From: Mesocentrotus franciscanus
Lineage: Eukaryota > Echinodermata > Echinoidea > Camarodonta > Strongylocentrotidae
Reading direction: 5' to 3'
NCBI GenBank assembly: GCA_037976565.1
Contig: CP137668.1
Coordinates: forward strand, 31,730,264-31,794,263
Length of the DNA: 64,000 nt
Positions 47,797-59,597 of this stretch are shown here, one piece after another (the stretch's first letter is position 1; every line of letters begins with the position of its first letter). Position numbers and translations under genes: made by a program. A model generated the notes under the pieces. That model saw nothing but the letters and a program-made list of their open reading frames with translations. It made no database searches and was not told where the DNA came from.

Positions 47797-49111
47797 GTAA
47801 GTATTTAGAGTATTTACTCATTTTTAAAGTCATATTTGATTTGATTTGATTTGATTTATTTGTTTCTGCATCTTTTTCTTTCATCATACATTTTCCATAT
47901 ACATTCATACATATACCACCATCAGGACCACGGGAATCTAGGTTAATGAAAATTATGCGCATTGATCGCGGCTGTGTGTGATCCTGCAATATTGCTGTCC
48001 AACTATGCTTCCATTATCATTTTGAATGGATTCAAATACTTTTTTTTTATCGATCACTTAAAAGGTTGTGTAGGTGTGTGTGGGGTGTGACATGTGGGTA
48101 TGTAGTAATAACCTGAAATATGACACAAAATGCTATATTATTCTACAAAAATACTACAACCTGTCGTCTCTTCTGATTTTTTGGATATTACATTTTCTTT
48201 CTTTTTTCCTTACAGTTTTAGGTCATGAAATCTTTAGCAAACTATCACCAGAATACGCAATATATTTATAACTATATGTAGTTTTCTTGGGAATGTAGAA
48301 ACAAAAGTAGCCTGAGATAGGGAGAGCGAGAGAGAGGGAGGAGAAAGGGGTGGGAGAAATGGGAGATGTTCAGAAGGATGGGGATGTAGAATGTAGAAGT
48401 GTCAAGAGAAAGCGAGAAATACAAAGGGAAGAATACACAGGTCATCAACAAAATAAGTCACAGACGTTCTCATGACCAGGCAAATATTCTAGACAGCTAA
48501 TCAATATATGAAAAATAATTATGCGACGTAACGAAAATTGATAGTGCTATTTACTTTCCAATTACTGCTTTTGACGGGTTGGCATATTACGCTAAAATTG
48601 TTCCGGATTTATCCAATTAGATTTCGAATGGCAATTGCTTTACCTGAAACGAAATCATTTGCTTTCAATGTATTTAGTTTAACCAACATTCGATATTTAA
48701 AAAAAAATATGTTTCTGTACGTTTGATATATATATACAGCCCCCCCCCTGTCAACGTTTATGGGAATTATTCAAAGTCTCCTGTCAATAAAAACCTATCC
48801 TCAAGCACTAACATTTCATATCGGACACTTTGAAGAAATTTTGAAGTTGAAGTGCGGTTTTGGTATCACTTCATGATGTTCAACATGAAATGGATCCCTC
48901 TAGCCTACTAATTTCTTCAAATAATCACATTGTCTGTGTCTGCCAGAAACTGAAGATCAACTAGCAAATTAAGATAATTTTTTCATTCATTTTTTTAGTT
49001 GTTTATTCATTATTCTTGTTTACGAGTAGGCCTATACAATCCCTAAAATTGTAATGTGCTTCTCATTTTTTCCACTTGATTACGTTTCGATTTATATTTT
49101 CAAATTGACAG
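47797..49111. repeat. intron 2: LINE-type tail and a block shared with unit 3
   Basis: (TTGAT)5 followed by TTATTTGTTTCTGCATC at 47835-47990 resembles a LINE 3' tail on the minus strand. 48440-49111 is homologous to 63135-63860 (ACACAGGTCATCAACAAA, AAAATAATTATGCGACGTAA), and its right part also to 61055-61474 (CACATTGTCTGTGTCTGCCA). This is the ancestral intron in front of exon A. Confidence 0.7.
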
Positions 49112-49188
49112 GAATAGAATGCCAGTACTGCGAGACCGTCAACTCATTAGCCGAATGTGACTCCACTCGAGTATGTAATCTTAATGAG
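49112..49188 (+). CDS. Ly6-repeat gene, exon A1 (first half of Ly6 domain 1)
   Basis: The 77-nt exon is flanked by caaattgacag and GAG|gtaggg; acceptor phase 1, donor phase 0. It encodes (G)IECQYCETVNSLAECDSTR then VCNLNE. The C-x2-C…C…C opening is that of the Ly6/uPAR three-finger fold, an extracellular disulfide-rich domain that is usually secreted or GPI-anchored. A2 (61475) and A3 (63861) encode the same residues apart from the junction codon. It differs from A3 only at the first base. Confidence 0.8.
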
Positions 49189-51681
49189 GTAGGGAAAACT
49201 GCTTATCGGCAAAATTCAATATTAACATTGTATAGAGAGAGAGAGAGCGAATTTGGCATATTTTCTGCTTTATTCAACACTTTTGAAATTATTACCTTTT
49301 GAGAATTTATACTTGTGAATAAATGTGAATTTAGAGAGGAACAAAATACGGAAAACGATTCGTTTAGATACCATCCCATGTGGATTTACCTGTTTGCCAT
49401 CGCAATCAGCGGCGTAGCTTTAGGGGAACGGGGTGGGGGCACGTGCCCCTATTGAATTGAATAAAAAGATAAATAGGAAGATGGAGAAGGAAAAGAGGAC
49501 GAGAAAATAAAAAGATAGGACCCCTCCCCCTCCTTCCCCTTTCCGCCATCTCCAGATCAGTCGCCTTCTACAGCTGCTTTTCATTTTCCATGTCATTTCG
49601 ATGCCCGGCTACCCCATGGTGCAAGCGCCCATAGCTGGGCTCGCCCGTCTCTATGTCATCATTGATTACCTCGTGCATGCAGAATAATTGCAAAATGATT
49701 GAACAGCTCTCTATTAGTGCATATAACCAGACCTACATTGTGCAATTATTTCTTTTTTCATTCTTATCTTGAAATGCTTATGACAATATGATTCCTTCTT
49801 GGTAGATTTTAAGTTTATATTTTCTCATAACTATTTTGACGAATCTAAAGATTCATAGAGATTGATCAACACGTACAAGACTGCAAGATTTACTTTATTC
49901 TTATCGATATCGCGATTTTCGCAACTTTGGGATAAAAATCCTATTTTGTCTGATTGCGCCGAAATAACCGAGTTTTGGGTATTCTGGGTAAATCTGTATG
50001 ACATTAAAAAGATTATTTTACAATAACAAATACAAGCTAATGTTCCCTCTTTATGACATGAACTTATAATAGAATCATAATATCAAGAATTCTAGTAAAC
50101 CCCACTATGACTTACAAATGTTCCCTGTAATCAAAAATATTCAGCAACGACTCTACATGATAATCGTTTTCATCAAAGAAAGGTTATACGAGCAATTGTA
50201 ATACGTGTTGATCGTATTTAACGAGCAAACGTAATATTTAATCATGTTTCGATTAAACGAACGATGTGCATATGACGTCCATACCCTTCAGTACCAGCAC
50301 AGTCGGTAGTCAATGATATTGAGTTAGCACGATCAATATAGGTACTATATTCAGCAACGACTCTACATGATAATCGTTTTCATCAAAGAAAGGTTATACG
50401 AGCAATTGTACTGCGTGTTAATCGTATTTAACGAGCAAACGTAATATTTAATCATGTTGCGATTAAACGAACGATGTGCATATGACGTCCGTACCCTTCA
50501 GCACCAGCACAGTCGGTAGTCAATAATATTGAGTAAGCACGATCAATATAGGTACTTTGGGGATGCCACACTATTACTCTAAAGTCAAGCAATAATAATA
50601 TTATTAATAATAACGATACTAATATTAATATTAATAATAATAATAATAATAATAACACTAATATAAATAATAATAATAATAATAACACTAATATGAATAC
50701 TTATACCAAAAAAGACAATAATAATATTAAAGATATTAATAACGAATATGATAACGATAATGATAGTTATAATGATAATAATAATATAAATATTAATACT
50801 TGGTTCTTATTGACCCAGGTTAGCAACATCAGCTTTTAATGTGCATATTGCTGTGATGCAGGCCCTGCGATAATACCCCAGATGGAAAAAGAGAAGGAAA
50901 GACGGGATCGATAGAAAGGAATAGAAAAGGAAAGAGAGACAAGTGACATTATTTTAAGAGTATGAAATTATTCAAATGATAATAATCCAAAGGGAAAAAG
51001 ACATCATAAAGGAATAATAGTAGAATAATAAGCAAGATCAGAGTAGTATCGGAGAAACAGAGCGGGATGGATAAGGAGAAAGTAATGGAAAAGAAAAAAT
51101 TATTTCAAGTTGATGACACCACACAGAAATGATAATGCTGTAAAAAGGGATAACAAAAATAATAACGAGAAGCTTGTTTAATCTTAAATAATTTGAATTG
51201 ATTAGCTACATAAGCATCCCAATGGACAACATTTTTCCCAACTGTTATGATTTTTTTTTCCCCTAGAAAAATAACATTTAAAGAAGAATTATGAGCATAA
51301 TAATGACACTATTGATAAATAAATTTATTTTAGATAAATTACATTTTAAGATGGCATCATTAGCATAATCATGACAACCAAAAAAAGGAAAAAAAATATT
51401 GGCATTAGATTAATTTCTTCAACGGACTATGGATTAAATGGAACTCAAGTCTTATGCCCTGTGGCAAGACATCAGTCTCCATAATGCCACTTTCAACCCA
51501 GGTGTATCAGATTGGGACCTCAAAGTTAAGAACAGCTTTGGTGCAGTGGTTGTCGGTTGTAGCAGCACTATAAAGGTGAATCTGATGATCGGGGTAATCA
51601 AACGCGCCAAAAGATATCGAAGGAGTATTAAGCGTTATATTAATCCAAATTAAAATTACTTATAATATTGAACGATTGCAG
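49189..51681. repeat. intron A1-B1: 210-bp tandem duplication and AAT microsatellite
   Basis: A hAT-like end fragment is at 49410-49460 (GGCGTAGCTTTAGGGG…GGCACGTGCCCC). Two copies of a 210-bp unit lie at 50138-50347 and 50348-50557 (ATTCAGCAACGACTCTACAT…). AAT/TAA repeats cover 50585-50800. 51160-51681 is homologous to 61875-62388 in the next module. Confidence 0.75.
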
Positions 51682-51903
51682 ATCTGTAGGACAGAAATCA
51701 GGACCCAGGCTACCTCGACGTATCGGATGTACTGTCAGCAAGATCAAGCGTGCCTCAATGAACAGGCTAGTTACGAATCACAGTGCACTGGGACAGCGGG
51801 GTCTGTTTGCGTCACCTGCTGTGATACGGACCTCTGCAACGCCCCAACCCCCGGTCCCCTGCAGCTACAGCTACAACGACACAGCCACCTACAGAGCCAA
51901 GAG
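51682..51903 (+). CDS. Ly6-repeat gene, exon B1 (second half of Ly6 domain 1), with 1-nt deletion
   Basis: After acceptor cgattgcag the frame reads ICRTEIRTQATSTYRMYCQQ, DQACLNEQASYESQCTG, TAGSVCVTCCDTDLCNAP, ending at donor AAGAG|gtagtt. CVTCCDTDLCN is the hallmark C-terminal Ly6 motif (CCxxDxCN). Compared with B2 the exon is base-for-base identical except that the C-run near 51855 has one C fewer. The Pro/Thr-rich linker therefore shifts to LQLQLQRHSHLQSQE. The exon is 222 nt, so splicing to A2 would read CAA TAG and stop at once. Either the gene makes a single-domain protein of ~135 residues, or this is a mutation or assembly error. Confidence 0.8.
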
Positions 51904-52519
51904 GTAGTTTAAATCGTGAAAATTCCTATTCCCTTGCAACACGAATATTAGATTCGTTCAATGATTCCTAGTGCATCCAACATTGACGCATAGTCAGTCA
52001 ATATGCCAATTGCTTTTAATATAAGGATTCGAATTCATTCCATTTCAATAATTGTTTCCACAATAAAGAACATAGTTGACAAAGTAAGTTCAAAATTATG
52101 ATTTGAAAACGGGAACCTAATGGAAGGCATAGCTTGTTTTTTGTGTAGGTTCCTAAGAATAGATATAATATGAACATTATTTTCGTAAATCGTTTTAAAG
52201 TGTCTTAATAATCACATTAAAATAAATGCAATAACATATTTTCATAAACCATTTTAAAGTGTCTAAATAATCGAAATATACGAAAGAACAGAATGACAAG
52301 ACGGGACACAAATGATAGGAAACTGACATGATAAGATAAGACAGGACATGACAAAACAAATCATGACAGGACAAGACAAAAAAGACATGACAGGACAAGA
52401 CAAAACAAGACATGATAGGACAACACAAAACAAAACAAAGCTGCACACTACAGAAATTAGATGAAGAGAGAGAGAGAGAGGGAGAACGGGTGAGATATTG
52501 GAGGTCTTGCCACATCCTA
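51904..52519. repeat. start of the B1-A2 intron; GACA-type minisatellite
   Basis: The first ~95 nt are nearly identical to the intron after B2. 52285-52440 is a minisatellite of CATGACAGGACAAGACAAAA-like units (~20-30 bp). No gene on the minus strand despite long frames. Confidence 0.65.
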
Positions 52520-55350
52520 AAAGTTTAACCAGTAGGAGACATGTATTTTTGTATTAAATTCTTTTTGAATCCTCTACCAAACACTATCATATGTGGGTTT
52601 ATCTCTAACTGGATCTAAAAGAGAGTTCCAAAGTTTTGAGCCTGAAAATACAAATGATTTATTTGAGATCAAAGTTCTTGTTTTTGGTAGATGAAAAAGC
52701 CCGGCAGACCGAGTAGGATAATGATGAATATTAACATTCTTTGTAAACATTGAATAAAAAATCATTTGGCAGTTCATTTCAATTTAAATTATACACAAAT
52801 ATTTCCAGAATATAACTGCATATAAAATCTGTTATCTCTAGAATACTATTTGTGTGAACGAGTGCATTTGTGTGTACTCGAAAATCAGGACGACATTATA
52901 ACACGGATCGCTTTTTTCTGAAGTAATACATTTCTATTTAAATGATAGTCAGCACAATTGCCCCACGCCATAATTCCGTAGTTTAAGTGTGAGAGGATCA
53001 ACGTTGAATAAAGGTTTAATAATTTACGAGTTGGAAGTAAAATTTGACCTTGTTTATAATGCCAATATTTTTTGAAATAAGTTTACAAATATTTGATACG
53101 TGTTTCATCCAAGAAAGCTTTCATCTATAGCTATTCCCAGAAATGTAGTATTTAAAACTCTTTGAATAATAGTACAATAAAAACAGCATTGCCTGGAAGC
53201 TAATTTATTATATTACTGAAGAGCATGTAGTTCGTCTTTTGCAGAGTGAGAGATAATATATTGGCTTTGATCCATTCTGTAACACGTTTTAATTCCTTGT
53301 TGACGGTGGCAAGCAAAAAATGTGGTCCTTAGGGGAAAAGAAAAGATTTGAGTCGTCTGCAAAAAGAATAAAAGATAAAACCTCCGAAGACTTAGGGAAA
53401 TCGTTGATATAAACAAAAAAAGAAGCGGGCCAAAAATAGAACCTTGTGGGATACCACAACTTACATAGTTCGTATCAGACAGGGCATTGGCAATATTAAC
53501 ACTGCTGCCTTTTGTGAAGGTAGTTCTTGAACGGCTGAACCACTCCAAGGCGATTCCACTGATTCCATAATAACTGAGTTTGTACAAAAGTATATCATGA
53601 TTAATTGGATCGAAAGCTTTGGAGAAGTCCAGGAACACCACAACAGTATGTTCATATTTATCAATCCTACTAGCAATCTTATTAATCATGGTCAACAACG
53701 CCTGAGTAGTGCTGTGTTTTTCACGAAACCCAAACTGCAACTGGTATAATAATTCATGTGTTTCAGGGAACTTAGATGTACGTGTAAAAACTATTTTTGC
53801 CAAAACTTTAGATAAGCAAGTTAGAAGCGATATAGGTCGGTAATTTCCTAAAACCATTTTGTCTCCTTTTTTAAATATAGGAATAACTCGAGCTAATTTC
53901 ATTGCTGATGGAACAACGCCAATAGATATTGATAAATTTCAAATATAAGTCAGAGGTTTCACAATTTCATTCAATTTATTTTTAGCAATATGTTACTAAT
54001 AGTATCATGCCCTGAACTGTGTTTATTCTTCAACTCACGTGTTATGCCTGCAACTTTCGTTTAATCTGTAGGTGTCATATAAATTGAATTTGAGTTAGGA
54101 TCCCTGAGAAAATCTATAAAATGTTTGGAAGCGTCGAGAATGATACTGGCAAGATTTGGGCCTATTTCGACAAAATATTAATTAAACGCATTTGCTAGAT
54201 TTTATGAATTTTTCAATTATTTATCCATGTACGTTTATTTTTGAAACGTTACACTTTTTGCGTTAACTACTAAAAAATTCTTAATAACTTTTCAAGTATT
54301 CTTTACATTATGTTTATTTAAGTCAAACTGCTTACGAAAAACACACTTTTTTAGATCTTCTTAGTATATACCTGTAAGTAGGTTTTTGTAATCGGTATAC
54401 TTTTTTTAAATTCTTTTCACATGGTTTTTCAATTGTTTTTACATGTATATATAGATTATTCTTCCTGTTTATGGAGCGCAAAATACCCGGAGTGATCCAA
54501 GGGCACCTTGGAATCGTTTTGTAGTTGGATCGTTTCGTTTGTTTTACAGGAAAACAACAATTCGTTTTAGATGACACAAGATTCATCAAAACATCAAAGG
54601 CATCATTAACATTACTTGTACTGTAAATTCCGGACCAGTCCACATTTCTTTACTCTTCTTTGAACAGATTCATATTATCTTCAGAAAAAAATCAGGATGG
54701 GTTATAGTAGTGTCTGTGTTCTATATGGGGTTGTAATTAAGTTTAAAGTGTGAGAATATGGGGATATGGTCTGACAAATCAGAAAGAATTATACCAGAAA
54801 AAATAGTACATCGAGCATTCGTAAATACGTTATCAATAAGAGTAGCCGAATTGTCAGATATTCTATAGTTGGCCTGATTATTAATGGAAAAAACCCGCAG
54901 TGAGCGTATGTACAAATGAATCATCATCATCTTTTAAGAGATTAACATGGAATCACCGAGTAAATAACTCATGAAAACTCTTTAAAAATCATCATGAAGA
55001 GAATTTGGTGGCCTGCAGGTAATTTCAACTAAAATGTTTTTTTTATCATTTGTAATGATTATTTCAACAAAGAGGGTTTCTATGAAATCGTTCATGTAAT
55101 TCAGTTCAGGCCTCAACTTGTTCTCATATCGTTTATATATATACAGGCCGACACCTCCCCCTGCTTTTGTTTGTTATTTGTAATCAAGTTATATCTAGGT
55201 AAAGAATAAAAGGGTAACTGGGTACTATTAGTAAACCAGGTTTCTGGTAATAAACAGAACAACTGAGTTTTGAATTCAATAAAAGGGAGCTCAGAGAATC
55301 GATTTTTTTTTTTTGACGCTGCGAATGTTGCACTGCAACATTAGAAAATC
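52520..55350 (-). mobile_element. Jockey/CR1-like LINE in the B1-A2 intron, decayed
   Basis: Minus strand, 5' to 3'. Endonuclease: LQCNIRSVKKKK near 55340, ETWFTNST-like text near 55250, then ATLIDNVFTN and SGIILSDLSDHIPIFSHF at 54860-54730. Linker: CPWITPGILRSINRKNNLY (54643-54332). RT, 53902-53213: ARVIPIFKKGDK, NYRPISLLTCLSKVLAK, LQFGFREKHST, FLDFSKAFDPINHD, CGIPQGSIFGPLLFL. FADD at 53352-53363 lies in a shifted frame. C-terminal tail: YPTRSAGLFHLPKTRT and FSGSKLWNSL near 52700-52620. Multiple frameshifts make it inactive. It is related to but distinct from the 4030-7060 copy, and opposite to the host gene. Confidence 0.92.
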
Positions 55351-58298
55351 ATTTATTCTATTATTTAAATTTGTATGCAATCTGCCTTTCTGTATAATAG
55401 AAGGAAGGTGCCTGCTGATATGCATTATCATTTGGATCAGAAACAGTTTCAAGATTTTTACTTCACATCTTCATGGATTGTACGGCGGAATCATGAAAAG
55501 AGTTATTCAAGCTTTCATTAAAAATCGCATTAAGAACAGACTGAACAGTGTGATAAATTATAATTCATCATTATCCGTTATGAAAAGGGACGTCTTCATT
55601 TGTACCCATTTTTAAGGAATAATAGAGATCCCCAGTGAAGTAAAGGTAGAAGATAAGAAATGTAGCATATAGCATAGAGTAGAGCACAGAGAGGAAAGGA
55701 CATGTGTGCAGACCAACTAAAAGACATCACCACACATAACATGAGAGACGAAAACACATAAACGATCACACACAAAAGCTAAAGAGGAGTAGATATAATT
55801 ATAGAAAATCAGTAATCGCCGGAAGAGCATACTGACTGTAAGGCAATTGACAGCAACCCGTAAATTAAATTAAATCAGGCACTTGACAGCAACCCGCTAA
55901 AGAACTTAAGCCCAACTTCTGGATATATTATGTGAAACCTTTACAAGAGAAGAAAATTCAAGTTCATGCGTCATTGTTTGCGTTACCCAACCCCCTCAAT
56001 CCCCCCTTTGAATTACTTATATACATAACAAGAAAAGGGGTTGCCCCCGACAACCTAAATTCTTCCACATGCTTCCAAACAGCATATGTACATGTATGAA
56101 TCGGAATCAAATGTTCCCCATCTTCTCTCTCTCCACGGCATTTATTGTCAAGCCCGAGTATTCTGAAGGGGCATCAGCGGCCATGAGTCGAATGGACAGA
56201 CCAGGCTAACCCAACAATTTACACCAAAAAATATACAAAATAGAGCGAAAAACACAAGATGGTTGTTCCTTCCTGAACCAACCCATTTATAGGCAGGCAA
56301 GAATTTGTAAGAAAGAATTTCAGTTTTTAATCCTATTCACCCAATTGCTGTACAAGCCATGTAGACTTAAATTCTTCATTAACTCTTTAGAGTTTTTTTT
56401 TTAATTGAAAACAAAATGGGGAAAAAATTAAAAAAAATTAAAAACAAAACGAAAACAAAACAAAACACTTGTTATTTATGGCTAAAAAGGATAAAACAGG
56501 AAGAACTGTAGCACTCAACCTGTTGTTTGCTCTTGTTTCAGGCTTTGAATACCACACAATTACGGCACTGTCATTATAAAGATAGATAAGATGCACCTTC
56601 ATCAGGGCGTTCCCTTGATCCCAAAAGTGAATGAATTAGTTACGGTGAAGAAGAACAAAATGCATCGCATTCGTAAGCGTCTTCTCAAATAATAGTTTGC
56701 TCATGTTTTTGTAAATACTTTTAGCAAGAACGAGAAAGAAAGAAAAATAATGAGTTAAAGATACTATGTCCCTTTTGCAGCCCACATCAAATTCTGTAGA
56801 ACTTTGCAGGAATTATGAATAGGTCATGTATGTCCTATCTGTGAAATTTAAACGTTAGCAGTGTCCTAATATTCAAATTATGCAAGGAAACCTGTTTACT
56901 TGCTAGACCTCACTGTCAGACACTATTGAGTCATTTGAGTGACTGACTGGCTTTTTTCATCTTTGGTAATAACATACATAAAATGAGCTGTAAAGGGTAC
57001 ATGAGCATTTGTCTACATTAATAACCCGCTTCTTGTAATGACCAAAATTAAACTGATTGAATCTTTGCGCAGCATAAAACGTACGACCATTCGGTACAAT
57101 GGTCTGAAAAATCTAAGTTGATTCAACAACTAATAGTCGTTATTTTCCCACTTAAAGACATTTTCAAGCCCCCTTTTTTTTAGGGAAGTTCTAAATTAGT
57201 ATTGTCTTTCAAATGCCGCTGGAATTTAACCTTTTCGTTTTTTTGGCCTGCAAATGGGACATAGTACCTTTAAAGAAATTCAGGACAAGTAAGTAGCTTC
57301 CTGCCTTTCTTAACTACACATTTGTATATCATGCAACGAAATTAGAATACCCAGACAAGTATTCAAGAACTAGGGACTGAAATTCTTCACAATCGCTATA
57401 GAATGAATAGACCAAGTAGACTGGCTTGTGAAGATCTTGTGCGCCTTTGAACAGAGGTTGCCCCTGACAGCGTAAATTCTTCTATAGGCATCCTTCAAAT
57501 AAATTATACAAACATGTGTATGACCAGTATTTAAATCTTAATTTTTCCTTCCCCCAGATGCCCCTCCAAAGTAGGTCAAAAGAGGGCGTCATCAGCATAA
57601 TTGACAAACCCAGTCTAATCGGTCTATTTTACACAAAGCATGGAAAACATTGGAGTACAAGACATCATGGTTGTTTTTTCGGACACATCCAATGATAAAA
57701 AAATATTTCATTAAACCAAGGCATAAGTATTCTTCCTTTTCTCGAAGGGAGATGGGTAAATAAAAGTGGAGGGGGGCGGCAGTAGGCCCACAACAATACA
57801 ATTCCATGAATGGGTTCACAAGTTCAAAGTAACAAAGACATCATGTTTGTTTCTTGCCGAACAAATTTCAGTTCACATCCTAAATAAGCCAAGACATTGT
57901 TTCGTCCCTCCTTTTCCTAAATCGAGATAAGAAAAGGGGGAAGAAAACAGTACATCAATACGCTAACGAAAATTGTGTGTGTGACTTCACTAGTACAAAA
58001 TATCTAAATACCGTATTCTGTTGCATAGACATCGAAAGGACAAGTTTTACAAATAAATATTAATGAGCGCTTTTTACTGGCATTTGTTGATAGGTACATT
58101 ATATATAACAATTTCATGTCCAATCGCAGTAACTTGGTGAAGTGAAAGTAGTACAAGAGAGAATATTTCACATTCTCCTGTCCTAAATTCTTTTATATTT
58201 TATCTTAGGACAATAATATTACTCTTTGAAAGATAACGCATCCGTTCCTAAAATAATCCAGTATTAAAGTACATACCAACATATCTTATGCCTAGTTA
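55351..58298. repeat. B1-A2 intron: low-copy repeats around a TTAA MITE; no gene
   Basis: 56030-56360 and 57445-57900 share ordered blocks (GGTTGCCCCCGACAACCTAA versus GGTTGCCCCTGACAGCGTAA, AAATTCTTC, GGCATCA-C) and are an old duplication on either side of the 56759 element. No recognisable coding frame. Confidence 0.5.
56759..57269. mobile_element. TTAA-type MITE (511 bp)
   Basis: TTAA lies at 56755-56758 and 57270-57273. Terminal inverted repeats AGATACTATGTCCC and GGGACATAGTACCT extend inwards with TTTTGCAGCCC / GGCCTGCAAAT. No transposase frame. It is the third TTAA-flanked element in the window. Confidence 0.88.
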
Positions 58299-58870
58299 AT
58301 GCCTGGATTACACTTGCCCCGGGCGCCGTACGATAAATTAGTCTACGATTTTTCGTGCGATTTGGGGGGCATCGTAGGAGGCTACGGGCTACGATGTTTG
58401 TGTTTACATTATCTACGAGCATCGTGCCATTTCTTGTATTGGCCCTTGTGGGCAGGCCGGGGCAAATCCGTACAGAGGCTGCCCGGAGATTGTACCGAAA
58501 TCGTGCAATTTCAATGCAGTAGCCGTGCAATTTCCGCAGCCTCCGCACGGAAATCGCTCGGAGCCCGTGCAGCTTCCGTGAAAAGGTTGCGCGGAGAAGG
58601 AGCGGTGACCGTGCAGCCGCCGTGCCGTTTTGAAGCGTTTTTTGGCCTCCATATTCACCGAAAAATCCTGCGTTTGCTGCACGATCAGCGCGAGTCCTCC
58701 GCGCGATGTCCCTGCGGGGATTGTGCAACGACACCTACGCGGAGCCCGTGAATCCGTACGAAAATCTCACGGCCGCCTCCTGCCTATGTACTGAGGCCGC
58801 ACGGAAAAGGGGATACGGGCAGGATACGGGCTCCGTAGACTAATCGCAGGCCAAATGTAATCCAGGCATA
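58299..58870. mobile_element. CGTGCA-rich TIR element, copy 2 (minus orientation)
   Basis: Ends ATGCCTGGATTACACTTGCC and GGCCAAATGTAATCCAGGCAT are near-perfect inverted repeats. Relative to the copy at 40888 it is reversed. The interior has the same GCACGG/CCGTGC patchwork. Confidence 0.85.
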
Positions 58871-58871
58871 A

Positions 58872-59370
58872 CATTTGGTCTGCGATTAGTCCATGGAGCC
58901 CAAATCCTGCCAGTATCACCTATTCCGTGCGGCATCCGTGCGGATCACGGGCTCCGCGGCCTCTACGATTTTATTTCGCGGGAAGTTATGCAAATTTGAA
59001 AAAAAATCGTAAGCCCGTAGCCCGTAGACATGTCGTAGGTGACATTGTACAATCCCCGCACGGGCATTGCGCTGATCGTGCATATATATACTGGGGCCTC
59101 GGACGCTCGAAACGGCACGGCGGCTGCACGGTCACCGCGCCTTCTCGGCTGCGCAACCTCTGCACTGAAATTACACGATTTCCGTACACAATCCCCGAGC
59201 AGCCTCTGTACGGATTTGCCCCGAACTGCCCCCGAGGGCCAATACAAGAAATGGCACGATGCTCGTAGATAATGTAAACACAAACATCGTATCCCGTAGC
59301 TTCCTACGATGCCTCGAAATGGCAAGAAAAATCGTAGACCAATTTATCGTACGGCGCCTGGGGCAAATAA
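58872..59370. mobile_element. CGTGCA-rich TIR element, copy 3 (plus orientation, ends trimmed)
   Basis: It begins ATTTGGTCTGCGATTAGTCC without the outer ATGCCTGGATT and ends GCGCCTGGGGCAAAT without the outer repeat. It abuts copy 2 head to head, so 58299-59370 forms an inverted dimer of about 1.07 kb. Confidence 0.8.
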
Positions 59371-59597
59371 GCATTATGTGGAACATACAGAAAAATCGCG
59401 TGCATGAAGTGACCATTACCATGGTTATAATATAAGTAGAATCATAGATAAACGAGAATGGTACAAAAATCGTGTACATGCAGTGACCATTTCAATGGTT
59501 ATTTTATAAGCACGATCATAGATAAACTAGAATGGTACTACTTTATTCTTTCCCTTCAGCTCATTTATCCGGGGGTTCGCCGATCGCCGATTGCTTA

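Noticed and set aside
50452..50688. Leu-rich minus-strand frame resembling a membrane segment
   Set aside because: Translation of an AAT/TAA microsatellite.
52195..52515. Cys/Leu/Val-rich minus-strand frames of 61 and 106 codons
   Set aside because: Translation of the GACA-type minisatellite; repetitive and without homologous context.
58264..59479. Several 67-156-codon Arg/Ala/Cys-rich frames on both strands
   Set aside because: They arise from the GCACGG patchwork of a TIR element; the same peptides appear in every copy, with no domain.
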